From positions 24,494,571-24,558,570 of the forward strand of contig CM060107.1 of the NCBI GenBank assembly GCA_030522415.1: DNA of 64,000 nucleotides. Reading direction: 5' to 3'. The DNA is from Channallabes apus. Its lineage: Eukaryota > Chordata > Actinopteri > Siluriformes > Clariidae. Positions 34,512-43,598 of this stretch are shown here, in pieces; the first letter of the stretch is position 1, and each line of letters starts with the position of its first letter. The notes below the pieces were generated by a model. The model was not told where the DNA came from. It made no database searches and saw only the letters and a list, made by a program, of their open reading frames with translations. The position numbers were made by a program, and so were the translations under genes.

Positions 34512-36370
34512 TTTATTAGCGATGCTAATGCTAACGGCGCTAATGCTAACAGTGCTAATGCTAGCGGCGCTAACGGCTGCAGACAGGAAGACACTGCCAG
34601 CACCGGGAACGCGCTCATCATCTCCGAGCACGATGTGAGGAGAGCCTTCAAGAGAGTGAAAACCAGGAAAGCAGCAGGACCAGACGCCATCTCAGGCCGT
34701 ATCCTCAGATCCTGCGCAGACCAGTCAACATCTCCTTATCTCAGTCGGTGATCCCCACGTGCTTCAAAGAGTCATTGTTCCTGTCCCAAAGAAACCACAT
34801 CCTGCTTCTCTCAATGACTATCGCCCTGTAGCCCTCACCTCAGTAGTGATGAAGTGCTTTGAACGCCTTATCAGAGACTTCATCATTTCTTCACTACCCG
34901 ACACACTGGACCCACTACAGTTTGCATACCGACAGAGCCGCTCCACAGATGATGCAATTTCTCATCTCCTCCACAGATCACTCACTCACCTGGACACTAG
35001 GAAAGGGAATTATGTTAAAATGCCCTTCATCGACTACAGCTCTGCTTTTAATACCATAATTCCCTCCACACTCACCACCAAGCTGGAGCACCTGGGACTC
35101 AGCTCATCTATATGTCAGTGGATCTCCAGTTTTCTGACTGGTAGACCACAGGCAGTAAGGATGGGCGAACATGTCTCAGCTACACTCACTCTCAACATTG
35201 GAGCCCCCCAGGGTTGTGTTCTGAGCCCCCTGCTGTACTCTTTGTACACCCACGACTGCGTGGCCACTACCAACTCCACCTCCATCATCAAGTTTGCTGA
35301 CAACACCGTCGTGGTCAGACTGATCACCAACAATGAAGAGTCGGACTACCTAGAGGACATTGGAAATCTGGAGAACTGGCGCCAGAGGAACAATCTCCTC
35401 TTGAACGTCAGTAAGACAAAGGAGCTGATAGTGGACTTTAGTACAAAGCAGGAGAGGAACTACCAGACCCCCGTCATCAACAGGAGCCCAGTGGAGAGAG
35501 TGGACAGCTTCAAATACCTCGGTGTTCACATCACGCAGGACCTGTCATGGTCCTGTCACATCAACACCGTGGTGAAAAAAGCCCGGCAGCGTCTGTACCA
35601 CCTCAGACGCGTGAGAGACTTTAGACTGCCCTCCAAGGTGCTCAGGAACTTCTTCTCCTGCACCATAGAGAGCATCCTGACGGGAAACATCACGTCCTGG
35701 TTCGGGAACAGCACCATGCAGGACAGACTAGCTCTACAGAGGGTGGTGCGATCAGCCGAGCGCATCATCCGCACTGAGCTCCCTGACCTGCACTCGATCT
35801 ACAGCAAGCGGTGCTGGACTAAGGCCAGGAAGATCATGAGGGACCTCAGTCACCCCAGTAATGGACTGTTCTCTTTGTTGCGGTCTGGGAAGCGATTCCG
35901 CTCCCTAAAGGCCAACACAGAGAGGCTGAGGTGGAGCTTCTTGCCGCAGGCAATAAGGTCTCTCAATCACACCTCCACACAGGACTAATAACATCTTTTT
36001 AAGCTCACAACACTGACTGGACAATCATGGACACATTCATACACACTTGCACTAAATATTTACACATCTGGACAATTGCACATGTCACTTTCATGCATAT
36101 TTGCACAACCACTGACACTTTAAATTCTATATACATATATACTCCCCCCCCTCTATTTCTATATTATGCCCTTATTGTACAGTAAATTTTACTAGTTAAA
36201 TTTATTTCTTTAGTATTTCCTTTTTATTGATTATTTATTTTACTTACAAGCTTTTACAGTATTTTCTTTTTAAGGTCACTGGCGGTCGTGTAAGCATTTC
36301 ACTGCATATTATACTGTGTATGACTGTGTATGTGACAAATAAAATTTTCATTTGAATTTGAAATTTGATT
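34512..36370 (+). mobile_element. 5'-truncated LINE, Rex1/CR1-like
   Basis: Contains the RT half of a non-LTR retrotransposon and a 3' tail ending GTGACAAATAAAATTTTC plus T/A-rich sequence. The endonuclease is absent. It replaced about 1.26 kb of copy M, so the insertion was accompanied by, or followed by, a deletion. The 3' tail is shared with the SINE at 13868-14005. The opening 60 bases are a GCTAATGCTAAC-type repeat. Confidence 0.8.
34580..35988 (+). pseudogene. LINE reverse transcriptase with FADN in place of FADD
   Basis: RT of a Rex1/Babar-like LINE. The N-terminal palm region ([13 protein letters not shown]) is in the frame ending at 34751. A frame change near 34755 leads into the main 409-residue ORF (34759-35988), which has [11 protein letters not shown], the IDYSSAFNT palm motif, [10 protein letters not shown] and KFADNT. 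Catalytic FADD is FADN here: the second aspartate codon (35302-35304) is AAC. That residue binds catalytic metal in all known active RTs, so the enzyme should be dead. The C-terminal thumb and HTSTQD end look complete. Confidence 0.8.
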
Positions 36371-36769
36371 TATATATAATTATGTAACTTTTACTTGATT
36401 TCTTTTATTGTTAATTTAATTGTTAAGTAGATTTTACCTGACAATTACGGATGAGTTTTAATTAATATTGGAGCAATAAAATTAACTTAAAATCTGTGTG
36501 CAAATTGTTACGAGGATTTTATCAAGTAAATCTTACAAGTTCTTTTTTTCAGTGCATGGGTGAACACGATGATTTAAGAATTTAAACACAAATATATGTG
36601 TGTGTGTGTGTGACCGGTGCAAGGGCGTCAACTCTCACGTTCTATTCCATTGTCATTCATACTGCCGTAGTTTTTAGAGCCCTAAAAAAGCATTCGGTAG
36701 TAAGTAAGCAGAGGCAGATCCTCCAGACACCTCATCTACCCTCCAATTCTGTCTCATTGCCCTGCACTG

Positions 36770-38187
36770 GTGGCAGGTGGGCTCTGGAACTGCCAATCTG
36801 CTGTAAAGAAAGCAGATTTTATCTCTGCAATAGCTACCCATTACTCTTTTGACTTTCTGGCAATAACTGAGACCTGGATATCTCCTCAGAACTCTGCTAC
36901 ACCTGCTGCCCTATCCTCTGCCTATGTATTCTCTCACACTCCACGAGAAACTGGTAGAGGTGGTGGTACGGGTCTCCTGTTGTCCAAGAGATGGTCCTTC
37001 TCGCCAATCCCCCTGTCTCATCTCAGTTTTTCATCATTTGAATTTCATGCAGTTAAGGTAACCTCTCCAATTAACCTCCACATCTTAGTTATTTACCGTC
37101 CTCCTGGCTCTCTAGGAAACTTTCTAGATGAAATGGACATTCTTCTTAGTTTTTTTCCTTCTGTTAACACTCCTCTCACTGTTCTAGGAGATTTCAACCT
37201 TCCATCTGACAAACTCCAATCCTCTTTCCTTCTCCCTCTACTTACAGTAACTCCTTCTCTTTAACTCTAAACAGCTGCCCTCCCACACACAAGGCAGGGA
37301 ATTCTCTCGATCTCGTTTTCTGCCGTCCTTGCCCAGTCACGGATGTCACTACTATTCCTCTTCATAAATCTGATCATTACCTGGTATCCTTCACCATAAC
37401 CCTTCCTATTATATGTAAACCTAATGACCAAAATTTCTCTTTTTCTCGCAGAAACCTTCACTCTGTCTCCCCCGCCTCTGTGTCTTCATGCACCCTATCA
37501 TCCCTCCCAGACCCAACCTCCTTCTCCTCTCTACCACTAGAGACTGCGACTGAAACTTTCCTCTCCTCTCTCTCCTCATCCATAGATCTCCTTTGCCCGC
37601 TGTCATCTAAACCAAGGAAGACGTCTTGTCCTGCTCCTTGGCTATCAGATGTACTACGCAACAACAGGAGAGAATTAAGAACTGCAGAGAGAAGATGGAA
37701 GAAATCGCAACTTGATGCAGATCTCATCTCTTACCAGACTCTTCTCTCCAAATTCTCATGTGCTGTGACTTCTGCCAAAACTACCTTCTTCAGAGAAAAG
37801 CTGGAAGCCGCTGCACATGATCCTGGCAAACTCCACAACATCTTCTCCTCACTACTCAACCCACCAACTCCTCCTGCCCCTTCCTCTCTGACTGCTGACG
37901 ATTTTGCCACATTCTACGATGGGAAAATTGCAGCAATCCGCCAGTCCTTCGCTCCCAACCAAACTCCTACAGCAGAACCTCAGGACCTTCCCTTCCCTCC
38001 TTTAGCAGAATTCTCCAACTTGTCATCTGATGAGATTCAGCAGATCATCTTGTCATCTAACCCCACCACCTGTTCATTAGACCCAATCCCCTCCACAATG
38101 CTCCAGGCAATCACAAGACCTCCTTCCCTTCACCACAACCATCATCAACCATTCCATATCATCTGGTCATGTTCCTGCTGCTTTTAA
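36770..38187 (+). pseudogene. L2 LINE endonuclease and linker, frameshifted
   Basis: An apurinic-type endonuclease nicks the target to prime reverse transcription. Visible motifs are LWNCQSA, the catalytic ITETW glutamate, VIYRPPG, LGDFNLPS and, after a frame change near 37258, a SDHYLVSF histidine motif near 37368-37390. The linker continues in the frame 37480-38187 (FSCAVTSAKTTFFREKLEAA) and then shifts again near 38115. It needs at least two frame corrections, so no functional protein is expected. Confidence 0.75.
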
Positions 38188-38311
38188 GAAGGCAAGGGTT
38201 ATTCCCATCCTCAAGAAACCCTGCCTGGACCCATCAGAAGTTAACAACTATCACCCGGTATCACTTCTCTCTTTTATTTCCAAAATTCTTGAAAGAACTG
38301 TTTATAACCAA

Positions 38312-39568
38312 ATGTCTCTTTATCTCTCACAGAACAACCTTAATGATCCCAACCAACCTGGATTCAAAGTGGCACATTCCACAGAGACTGCCCTTCTGTC
38401 AGTCACTGAGAAGCTCCATGCTGCTAGATCTGCTAAACTGTCATCTGTTCTCATCCTCCTGGACATGTCAGCTGCATTTGACACGGTGAACCACAAGATT
38501 CTATTATCTATTCTTACAAGCCTTGGAATTTGTGGAACAGCGTGGCAATGGTTTGCTTCTTACCTAGAAGATAGGTCATATGAGGTAACATGGAGGGGAT
38601 CTACATCTGCTCCACGTAGACTCTCTACTGGTGTCCCACAGTGCTCAGTACTTGGTCCTCTTCTGTTCTCCCTCTATACCCAGTCTCTTGGTAAAGTCAT
38701 ATCATCTCATGGATTTTCATACCATTGTTATGCAGATGACACCCAACTTACTCTCTCCTTTCCTCCCTCTGACACTCAGGTTTCCACCCAGATCTCAGCA
38801 TGTCTGACAGACATCTCATCCTGGATGACTGCACATCAGCTAAAGCTCAATCTGAGTAAAACTGAACTGTTGTTCATCCCTTGTGACTCATCCCCAGGTC
38901 AAGACCTTGTGATATCCCTGGACAACAACCAAATCACTCCTTCAGCCACTGCCCGCAATCTTGGGGTAACCGTGGACAACCATCTGTCATTTTCCCCACA
39001 CATCGCTAACCTTACTCGCTCTTGTAGATTTCTTCTTTACAATATCAGAAGAATTCGCCCATTTCTTTCTTCACAGGCTACTCAGGTGCTTGTTCAGTCC
39101 CTTGTTATTTCAAGACTGGACTACTGCAACTCACTCCTGGCAGGTCTGCCTCTGTCCACGATTCGTCCTCTGCAACTGATCCAGAATGCAGCAGCACGTC
39201 TCGTTTTTAACCTCCCCAAGTTCTCCCACACCACCCCACTCCTCCGCTCCCTGCACTGGCTTCCTGTAGCTGCCCGCATCAAATTCAAAACGCTGATGCT
39301 TGCCTACAAAGCTAAAAATGGCCCTGCACCCACTTACCTCTCTGCTCTAATCACACCACGCACTGCACCACGTTCCCTCCGATCCTCCAGCACTGCTCGC
39401 CTCATCCCACCATCTCTCAGGGATCGAGGGCGACATTCATCCAGGCTCTTTTCTGTTCTGGCACCTAGGTGGTGGAACGAACTTCCTCTAGATGTCCGTA
39501 CAGCAGAGACTTTGACTATCTGTAAACGACGACTCAAGACGCATCTGTTTCTCCAGTACTTGGACTAA
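38312..39568 (+). CDS. L2 LINE reverse transcriptase (RT to C-terminus)
   Basis: A 418-residue open frame covering most of the RT domain and the C-terminal region. Motifs in order: GFKVAHSTETALL, LDMSAAFDTVNHKILL, GVPQCSVLGPLLFSLYT, intact HCYADDTQLT, LNLSKTELL, then NLPKFSHTTPLLRSLHWLP and WWNELPLDVRTAETL near the end. GVPQCS has Cys where Gly is usual (GVPQGS). The RT N-terminus lies upstream in other frames, so the gene as a whole is broken, although this catalytic part is intact. Confidence 0.82.
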   Translation: MSLYLSQNNLNDPNQPGFKVAHSTETALLSVTEKLHAARSAKLSSVLILLDMSAAFDTVNHKILLSILTSLGICGTAWQWFASYLEDRSYEVTWRGSTSAPRRLSTGVPQCSVLGPLLFSLYTQSLGKVISSHGFSYHCYADDTQLTLSFPPSDTQVSTQISACLTDISSWMTAHQLKLNLSKTELLFIPCDSSPGQDLVISLDNNQITPSATARNLGVTVDNHLSFSPHIANLTRSCRFLLYNIRRIRPFLSSQATQVLVQSLVISRLDYCNSLLAGLPLSTIRPLQLIQNAAARLVFNLPKFSHTTPLLRSLHWLPVAARIKFKTLMLAYKAKNGPAPTYLSALITPRTAPRSLRSSSTARLIPPSLRDRGRHSSRLFSVLAPRWWNELPLDVRTAETLTICKRRLKTHLFLQYLD

Positions 39569-39956
39569 CCCCCCCCCCCCACCGCAAAAAAAAAAAAAAA
39601 GAAAGAAAACTCTCTTCCCAGTTGTGTTCGACTAAGGGCACTTAGTTATAAACCTAGTTAACCCAGTGTAAGTATGTATCCAGTGATGTTAACTTTAAAG
39701 CACTTTTTGTAAGTCGCTCTGGATAAGAGCGTCTGCCAAATGCCTAAATGTACTGTAAATGTAAATGTAAGTAAATAAAAGATAAATGAATAAATAGTTT
39801 TAAATGGTACTTCAGCATAGTAAAAGTACCATATATTGGAAATATTACACCCTAAAAAATGCTGGGTTAATTTAACCTAGCAAGATGGGTTATTTGTTTA
39901 ACCCAACAAGATGGGTTAAATATTCAATCCAAATGATACGTCATATTTAACTATAA

Positions 39957-40311
39957 TGTCATGTTTCTTACGGTGTCTGCGTCGGAGGTGTAAGCGAGGC
40001 ATGATCGCGGAGGCGAGCTGACGGTTCAACAAAGTTCTTTATTTTACTTTCCAAACAAAACATAAACCAGCACTCCAACACAAACTAAACTTAAACGACT
40101 AATGCTAGACGCCTGACTGAGCTTCAGTCAGGCTATTTATAGAACTAAAACAAAATCAACTAATAATTGGCTTACCTCGGTTCAGGTGAGCTTCTACGTC
40201 ACCTGACCGAGGTGCAAACTGGGAAATGAAGTTCAACATTAAACATAAACCAAACTACAAAACAAAAACCAAAACTGGGCGTTAGGCGCCCTCTAGGGGT
40301 CAACCGTCACA
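39957..40311 (-). repeat. 3' LTR of the repeat-ORF element
   Basis: Contains, on the minus strand, TATAAATAG near 40131-40141 and AATAAA near 40035-40045. Its first bases (TGTGA on the minus strand) supply the stop codon of the ORF. Confidence 0.92.
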
Positions 40312-42967
40312 GTACCCCCCCCAAAAAAATGCTCCTCTGGAGCATCATCGGAGGCCCCGGACACCCACCCCAATGTTCTACCTTCCACCTCCTGACCAGG
40401 AGGCTGGGTGACGGGGCTGGAGACGTGCTCGGCCGTGGCAGGGCTGGAGACGTGCTCGGCCGAGGCAGGGCTGGAGACGTGCTCGGCCGAGGCAGGGCTG
40501 GCGACGTGCTCGGCCGTGGCAGGGCTGGCGACGTGCTCGGCCGTGGCAGGGCTGGCGACGTGCTCGGCCGTGGCAGGGCTGGCGACGTGCTCGGCCGTGG
40601 CAGGGCTGGTGCTGCGCTCGACGACGGCGTTGTAGCGGTAGCTGCGCTCGACGACGGCGTTGTAGCGGTCACTGCGCTCGACGACGGCGTTGGAGCGGTC
40701 ACTGCGCTCGACGACGGCGGTGGAGCGGTCACTGCGCTCGACGGCGGCGGTGGAGCGGTCACTGCGCTCGACGGCGGCGGTGGAGCGGTCACTGCGCTCG
40801 ACGGCGGCGTGGGAGCGTGCAGTGCGCTCGACTGCGGCGTGGGAGCGTGCAGTGCGCTCGACTGCGGCGTGGGAGCGTGCAGTGCGCTCGACTGCGGCGT
40901 GGGAGCGTGCAGTGCGCTCGACTGCGGCGTGGGAGCGTGCAGTGCGCGCGACTGCGGCGTGGGAGCGTGCAGTGCGCTCGACTGCGGCGTGGGAGCGTGC
41001 AGTGCGCTCGACTGCGGCGTGGGAGCGGGCAGTGCGCTCGAGAGCGGCGTTGGAGAGTACTCGGCGCTCGACAGCTGCGTCGGGGCGTACTCGGCGCTCG
41101 ACAGCGGCGTCGGGGCGTACTCGGCGCTCGACAGCGGCGTCGGGGCGTACTCGGCGCTCGACAGCGGCGTCGGGGCGTACTCGGCGCTCGACAGCGGCGT
41201 CGGGGCGTACTCGGCGCTCGACAGCGGCGTCGGGGCGTACTCGGCGCTCGACAGCGGCGTCGGGGCGTACTCGGCGCTCGACAGCGGCGTCGGGGCGTAC
41301 TCGGCGCTCGACAGCGGCGTCGGGGCGTACTCGGCGCTCGACAGCGGCGTCGGGGCGTACTCGGCGCTCGACAGCGGCGTCGGGGCGTACTCGGCGCTCG
41401 ACAGCGGCGTCGGGGCGTACTCGGCGCTCGACAGCGGCGTCGGGGCGTACTCGGCGCTCGACAGCGGCGTTGGAGCGTGCAGTGCACTCGACGACGGCTC
41501 TGGAGCGTGCAGTGCGCTCGACGACGGCTCTGGAGCGTGCAGTGCGTTCGCCAGTTCAACGTCGTCCTCAAAGCCGGGAGGCGGCGGCAGAACAGGTGCG
41601 TGGGACAGCGGCTGCTGGCATGCTAGCTCGCTGTCCTTGAAGCCGGGAGGCGGCGGCAGAACTGATGCATTGGTCATTGGAGCTTGTGCAGGGCTCGACG
41701 GCGTTGGAGCGTGCACTGCGCTCGACGGCGTTGGAGCGTGCACTGCGCTCGACGGCGTTGGAGCGTGCACTGCGCTCGACTGCAGCGTTGGAGCGTGCAC
41801 TGCGCTCGACTGCAGCGTTGGAGCGTGCACGGCGCTCGACTGCAGCGTTGGAGCGTGCACGGCGCTCGACTGCAGCGTTGGAGCGTGCACGGCGCTCGAC
41901 TGCAGCGTTGGAGCGTGCACGGCGCTCGACTGCAGCGTTGGAGCGTGCACGGCGCTCGACTGCAGCGTTGGAGCGTGCACGGCGCTCGACTGCAGCGTAA
42001 CGTCGTCCTCAAAGCCGGGAGGCTGCAGGAGAGTGGGTATTTGGTGCAGCGGCTGCTGACACGCTAGCGCGCTGTTCTTGAAACCTGGGGGAGGCAGAAG
42101 GATAACGCTCTCCTGTGCAGGGCTCGACGGCGTTGGAGCGTGCACTGCGCTCGACGGCGTTGGAGTGTGCACTGCGCTCGACTGCAGCGTTGGAGCGTGC
42201 ACTGCGCTCGACTGCAGCGTTGGAGCGTGCACTGCGCTCGACTGCAGCGTTGGAGCGTGCACGGCGCTCGACTGCAGCGTTGGAGCGTGCACGGCGCTCG
42301 ACTGCAGCGTTGGAGCGTGCACGGCGCTCGACTGCAGCGTTGGAGCGTGCACGGCGCTCGACTGCAGCGTAACGTCGTCCTCAAAGCCGGGAGGCTGCAG
42401 GAGAGTGGGTATTTGGTGCAGCGGCTGCTGACACGCTAGCGCGCTGTTCTTGAAACCTGGGGGAGGCAGAAGGATAACGCTCTCCTCTCCGTGCAGACAC
42501 GGCGCGAAGTCTTCCTCCGCGACAGGCTCAGGCAGTGGCCGGGGGATGAGCGCATCGTCCAGACCCGGGAGGGGGATCGCTTCCGGGGCTACAGACTGGT
42601 TCTCCCGAACCTGGACGAACTGCAGTTGGAGCTGCAGCACCTGCTCGCGCAGGTCACGAATGCGCTCCTGGTTGCGTTCCGCCCACTGCCTGCAGAATCC
42701 CCCCGTCTCTCCCTCGGCCGCTACACCTCTCGGCGGTGTGCGCCGGATGACGGGTCCGCAGCCTTCCCAGCTTCGCCTCGCCAGTCTCTCTCTGGCTGTC
42801 ATGCTGTCCTCCCATGAGCTCGCCGGCTCGATGTGCTCACCGTTTCTCCATTCCTGCCCAACTTCCATTTCGCCGTGCTCCTCGCCGGCCTCCAGCAGTT
42901 CCGCCAGCTCGTTGGAGATGATAAGTTCTCCTCCCAAGTAATTCCCTAGGAGGGGATCCTCCGCCAT
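40307..42967 (-). CDS. 886-codon proline/serine-rich tandem-repeat protein of an LTR element
   Basis: Start chosen at the ATG 42965-42967 (MAEDPLLGNYLGG), the first inside the internal region; an in-frame ATG also exists in the LTR at 43066. The first 130 residues are non-repetitive and acidic, with a short coiled-coil-like stretch (RIRDLREQVLQLQLQFVQVR). Then modules begin with LLPPPGFKN and QPPGFEDDV, each followed by arrays of 9-10-residue repeats of the types SSAVHAPTLQ, SSAEYAPTPL and SSALHAPTPQ, and finally ALPRPSTSP repeats. The stop TGA lies in the LTR. No known enzyme motif is seen. Location suggests a gag-like or cargo protein; function unknown. Because the repeat unit is a multiple of three, other frames stay open too, so coding is likely but not proven. 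Confidence 0.55.
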   Translation of the reverse strand: MAEDPLLGNYLGGELIISNELAELLEAGEEHGEMEVGQEWRNGEHIEPASSWEDSMTARERLARRSWEGCGPVIRRTPPRGVAAEGETGGFCRQWAERNQERIRDLREQVLQLQLQFVQVRENQSVAPEAIPLPGLDDALIPRPLPEPVAEEDFAPCLHGEESVILLPPPGFKNSALACQQPLHQIPTLLQPPGFEDDVTLQSSAVHAPTLQSSAVHAPTLQSSAVHAPTLQSSAVHAPTLQSSAVHAPTLQSSAVHAPTLQSSAVHTPTPSSAVHAPTPSSPAQESVILLPPPGFKNSALACQQPLHQIPTLLQPPGFEDDVTLQSSAVHAPTLQSSAVHAPTLQSSAVHAPTLQSSAVHAPTLQSSAVHAPTLQSSAVHAPTLQSSAVHAPTLQSSAVHAPTPSSAVHAPTPSSAVHAPTPSSPAQAPMTNASVLPPPPGFKDSELACQQPLSHAPVLPPPPGFEDDVELANALHAPEPSSSALHAPEPSSSALHAPTPLSSAEYAPTPLSSAEYAPTPLSSAEYAPTPLSSAEYAPTPLSSAEYAPTPLSSAEYAPTPLSSAEYAPTPLSSAEYAPTPLSSAEYAPTPLSSAEYAPTPLSSAEYAPTPLSSAEYAPTPLSSAEYAPTQLSSAEYSPTPLSSALPAPTPQSSALHAPTPQSSALHAPTPQSRALHAPTPQSSALHAPTPQSSALHAPTPQSSALHAPTPQSSALHAPTPPSSAVTAPPPPSSAVTAPPPPSSAVTAPPPSSSAVTAPTPSSSAVTATTPSSSAATATTPSSSAAPALPRPSTSPALPRPSTSPALPRPSTSPALPRPSTSPALPRPSTSPALPRPSTSPALPRPSTSPAPSPSLLVRRWKVEHWGGCPGPPMMLQRSIFLGGVL
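40400..41555. repeat. 30-bp minisatellite arrays, block 1
   Basis: Consecutive 30-bp unit types run through this block: about eight units with GTGCAGTGCGCTCG (40801-41040), fourteen with TACTCGGCGCTCG (41041-41460), and shorter arrays to the left, including a GACGTGCTCGGCCGTGGCAG type at 40425-40610. The period keeps the reading frame. Confidence 0.93.
41685..42370. repeat. 27/30-bp minisatellite arrays, blocks 2 and 3
   Basis: Two arrays of GAGCGTGCAC(T/G)GCGCTCGAC units (41695-41998 and 42120-42370). Each is followed by the same ~110-bp spacer (41999-42115 and 42371-42487), so a higher-order duplication of array plus spacer occurred. A more diverged third spacer lies at about 41558-41675. 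Confidence 0.9.
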
Positions 42968-42990
42968 GCCTCTTGGTAGGTCTAGCATTC

Positions 42991-43345
42991 TGTCATGTTT
43001 CTTACGGTGTCTGCGTCGGAGGTGTGTGCGAGGCATGATCGCGGAGGCGAGCTGACGGTTCAACAAAGTTCTTTATTTTACTTTCCAAACAAAACATAAA
43101 CCAGCACTCCAACACAAACTAAACTTAAACGACTAATGCTAGATGCCTGACTGAGCTTCAGTCAGGCTATTTATAGAACTAAAACAAAATCAACTAATAA
43201 TTGGCTTACCTCGGTTCAGGTGAGCTTCTACGTCACCTGACCGAGGTGCAAACTGGGAAATGAAGTTCAACATTAAACATAAACCAAACTACAAAACAAA
43301 AACAAAAACCGGGTGTTAGGCGCCCTCTAGGGGTCAACCGTCACA
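42991..43345 (-). repeat. 5' LTR of the repeat-ORF element
   Basis: Direct copy of 39957-40311 with about six differences. Holds the minus-strand TATAAATAG near 43165-43175. Confidence 0.92.
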
Positions 43346-43598
43346 TATAATGCTGGGTTAATTCTACCACATAAATTGGTCTATTTGTGAGGTAGAATTA
43401 ACCCAACATTCCAGTTAAAATGAACGGGACCTACCTCACAAATAGGTTATTATTATTTTCATGTTTTACAGTGAATCTGTAAAAAAAAAAAAAAAAAAAC
43501 ATCCATGTCTATTGAACAGTTAAATTACTTTGATATACTGGTCTATTACAAAAAAACATACATATATGCAATAAACAACATCCTATTAAATGTTCTTA

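Larger units (their letters stand above)
36708..39767 (+). mobile_element. LINE, L2-like, near full length
   Basis: Flanked by TAAGTAA on both sides (36701-36707 and 39768-39774), matching a site present once in copy R. It encodes endonuclease and RT and ends with the TAAGTCGCTCTGGATAAGAG hairpin-like tail and (TAAATG)n, characteristic of fish L2-type elements. Confidence 0.88.
24738..39813 (+). repeat. Family A dispersed repeat, copy M (interrupted, truncated)
   Basis: Segments 24738-25260, 33930-34511, 36371-36707 and 39768-39813 match copy R in the same orientation. The stretch equivalent to about 55875-57140 of copy R, including the captured last exon, is missing where the Rex1-like LINE lies. 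Sequence equivalent to 58446-59524 is also absent. Three insertions split the copy: a retrovirus and two LINEs. Confidence 0.85.
39957..43345 (-). mobile_element. Small LTR retrotransposon carrying a tandem-repeat ORF
   Basis: 355-bp LTRs (39957-40311 and 42991-43345), each TGTCATG...CGTCACA on the plus strand, flanked by a perfect 5-bp duplication TATAA (39952-39956 and 43346-43350). The minus strand is the coding strand: a G-run/GTAC polypurine-like tract (about 40312-40325) precedes the 3' LTR, and each LTR holds TATAAATA followed by AATAAA in that order. No protease, RT, RNase H or integrase is encoded, so mobilisation must be in trans. The internal region is one long repeat ORF. LTRs differ at about six positions, so insertion is fairly recent. 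Confidence 0.9.

Noticed and set aside
40329..42067. Long plus-strand ORFs (up to 576 codons) across the minisatellite region
   Set aside because: The 27/30-bp repeat unit keeps several frames open on both strands. LTR polarity (TATA, AATAAA and polypurine tract on the minus strand) and the unique N-terminal region favour the minus-strand frame.
40400..42370. CRISPR-like array of 30-bp repeats
   Set aside because: Units are contiguous with no unique spacers, lie in a eukaryotic LTR element and encode a periodic peptide; this is a minisatellite.
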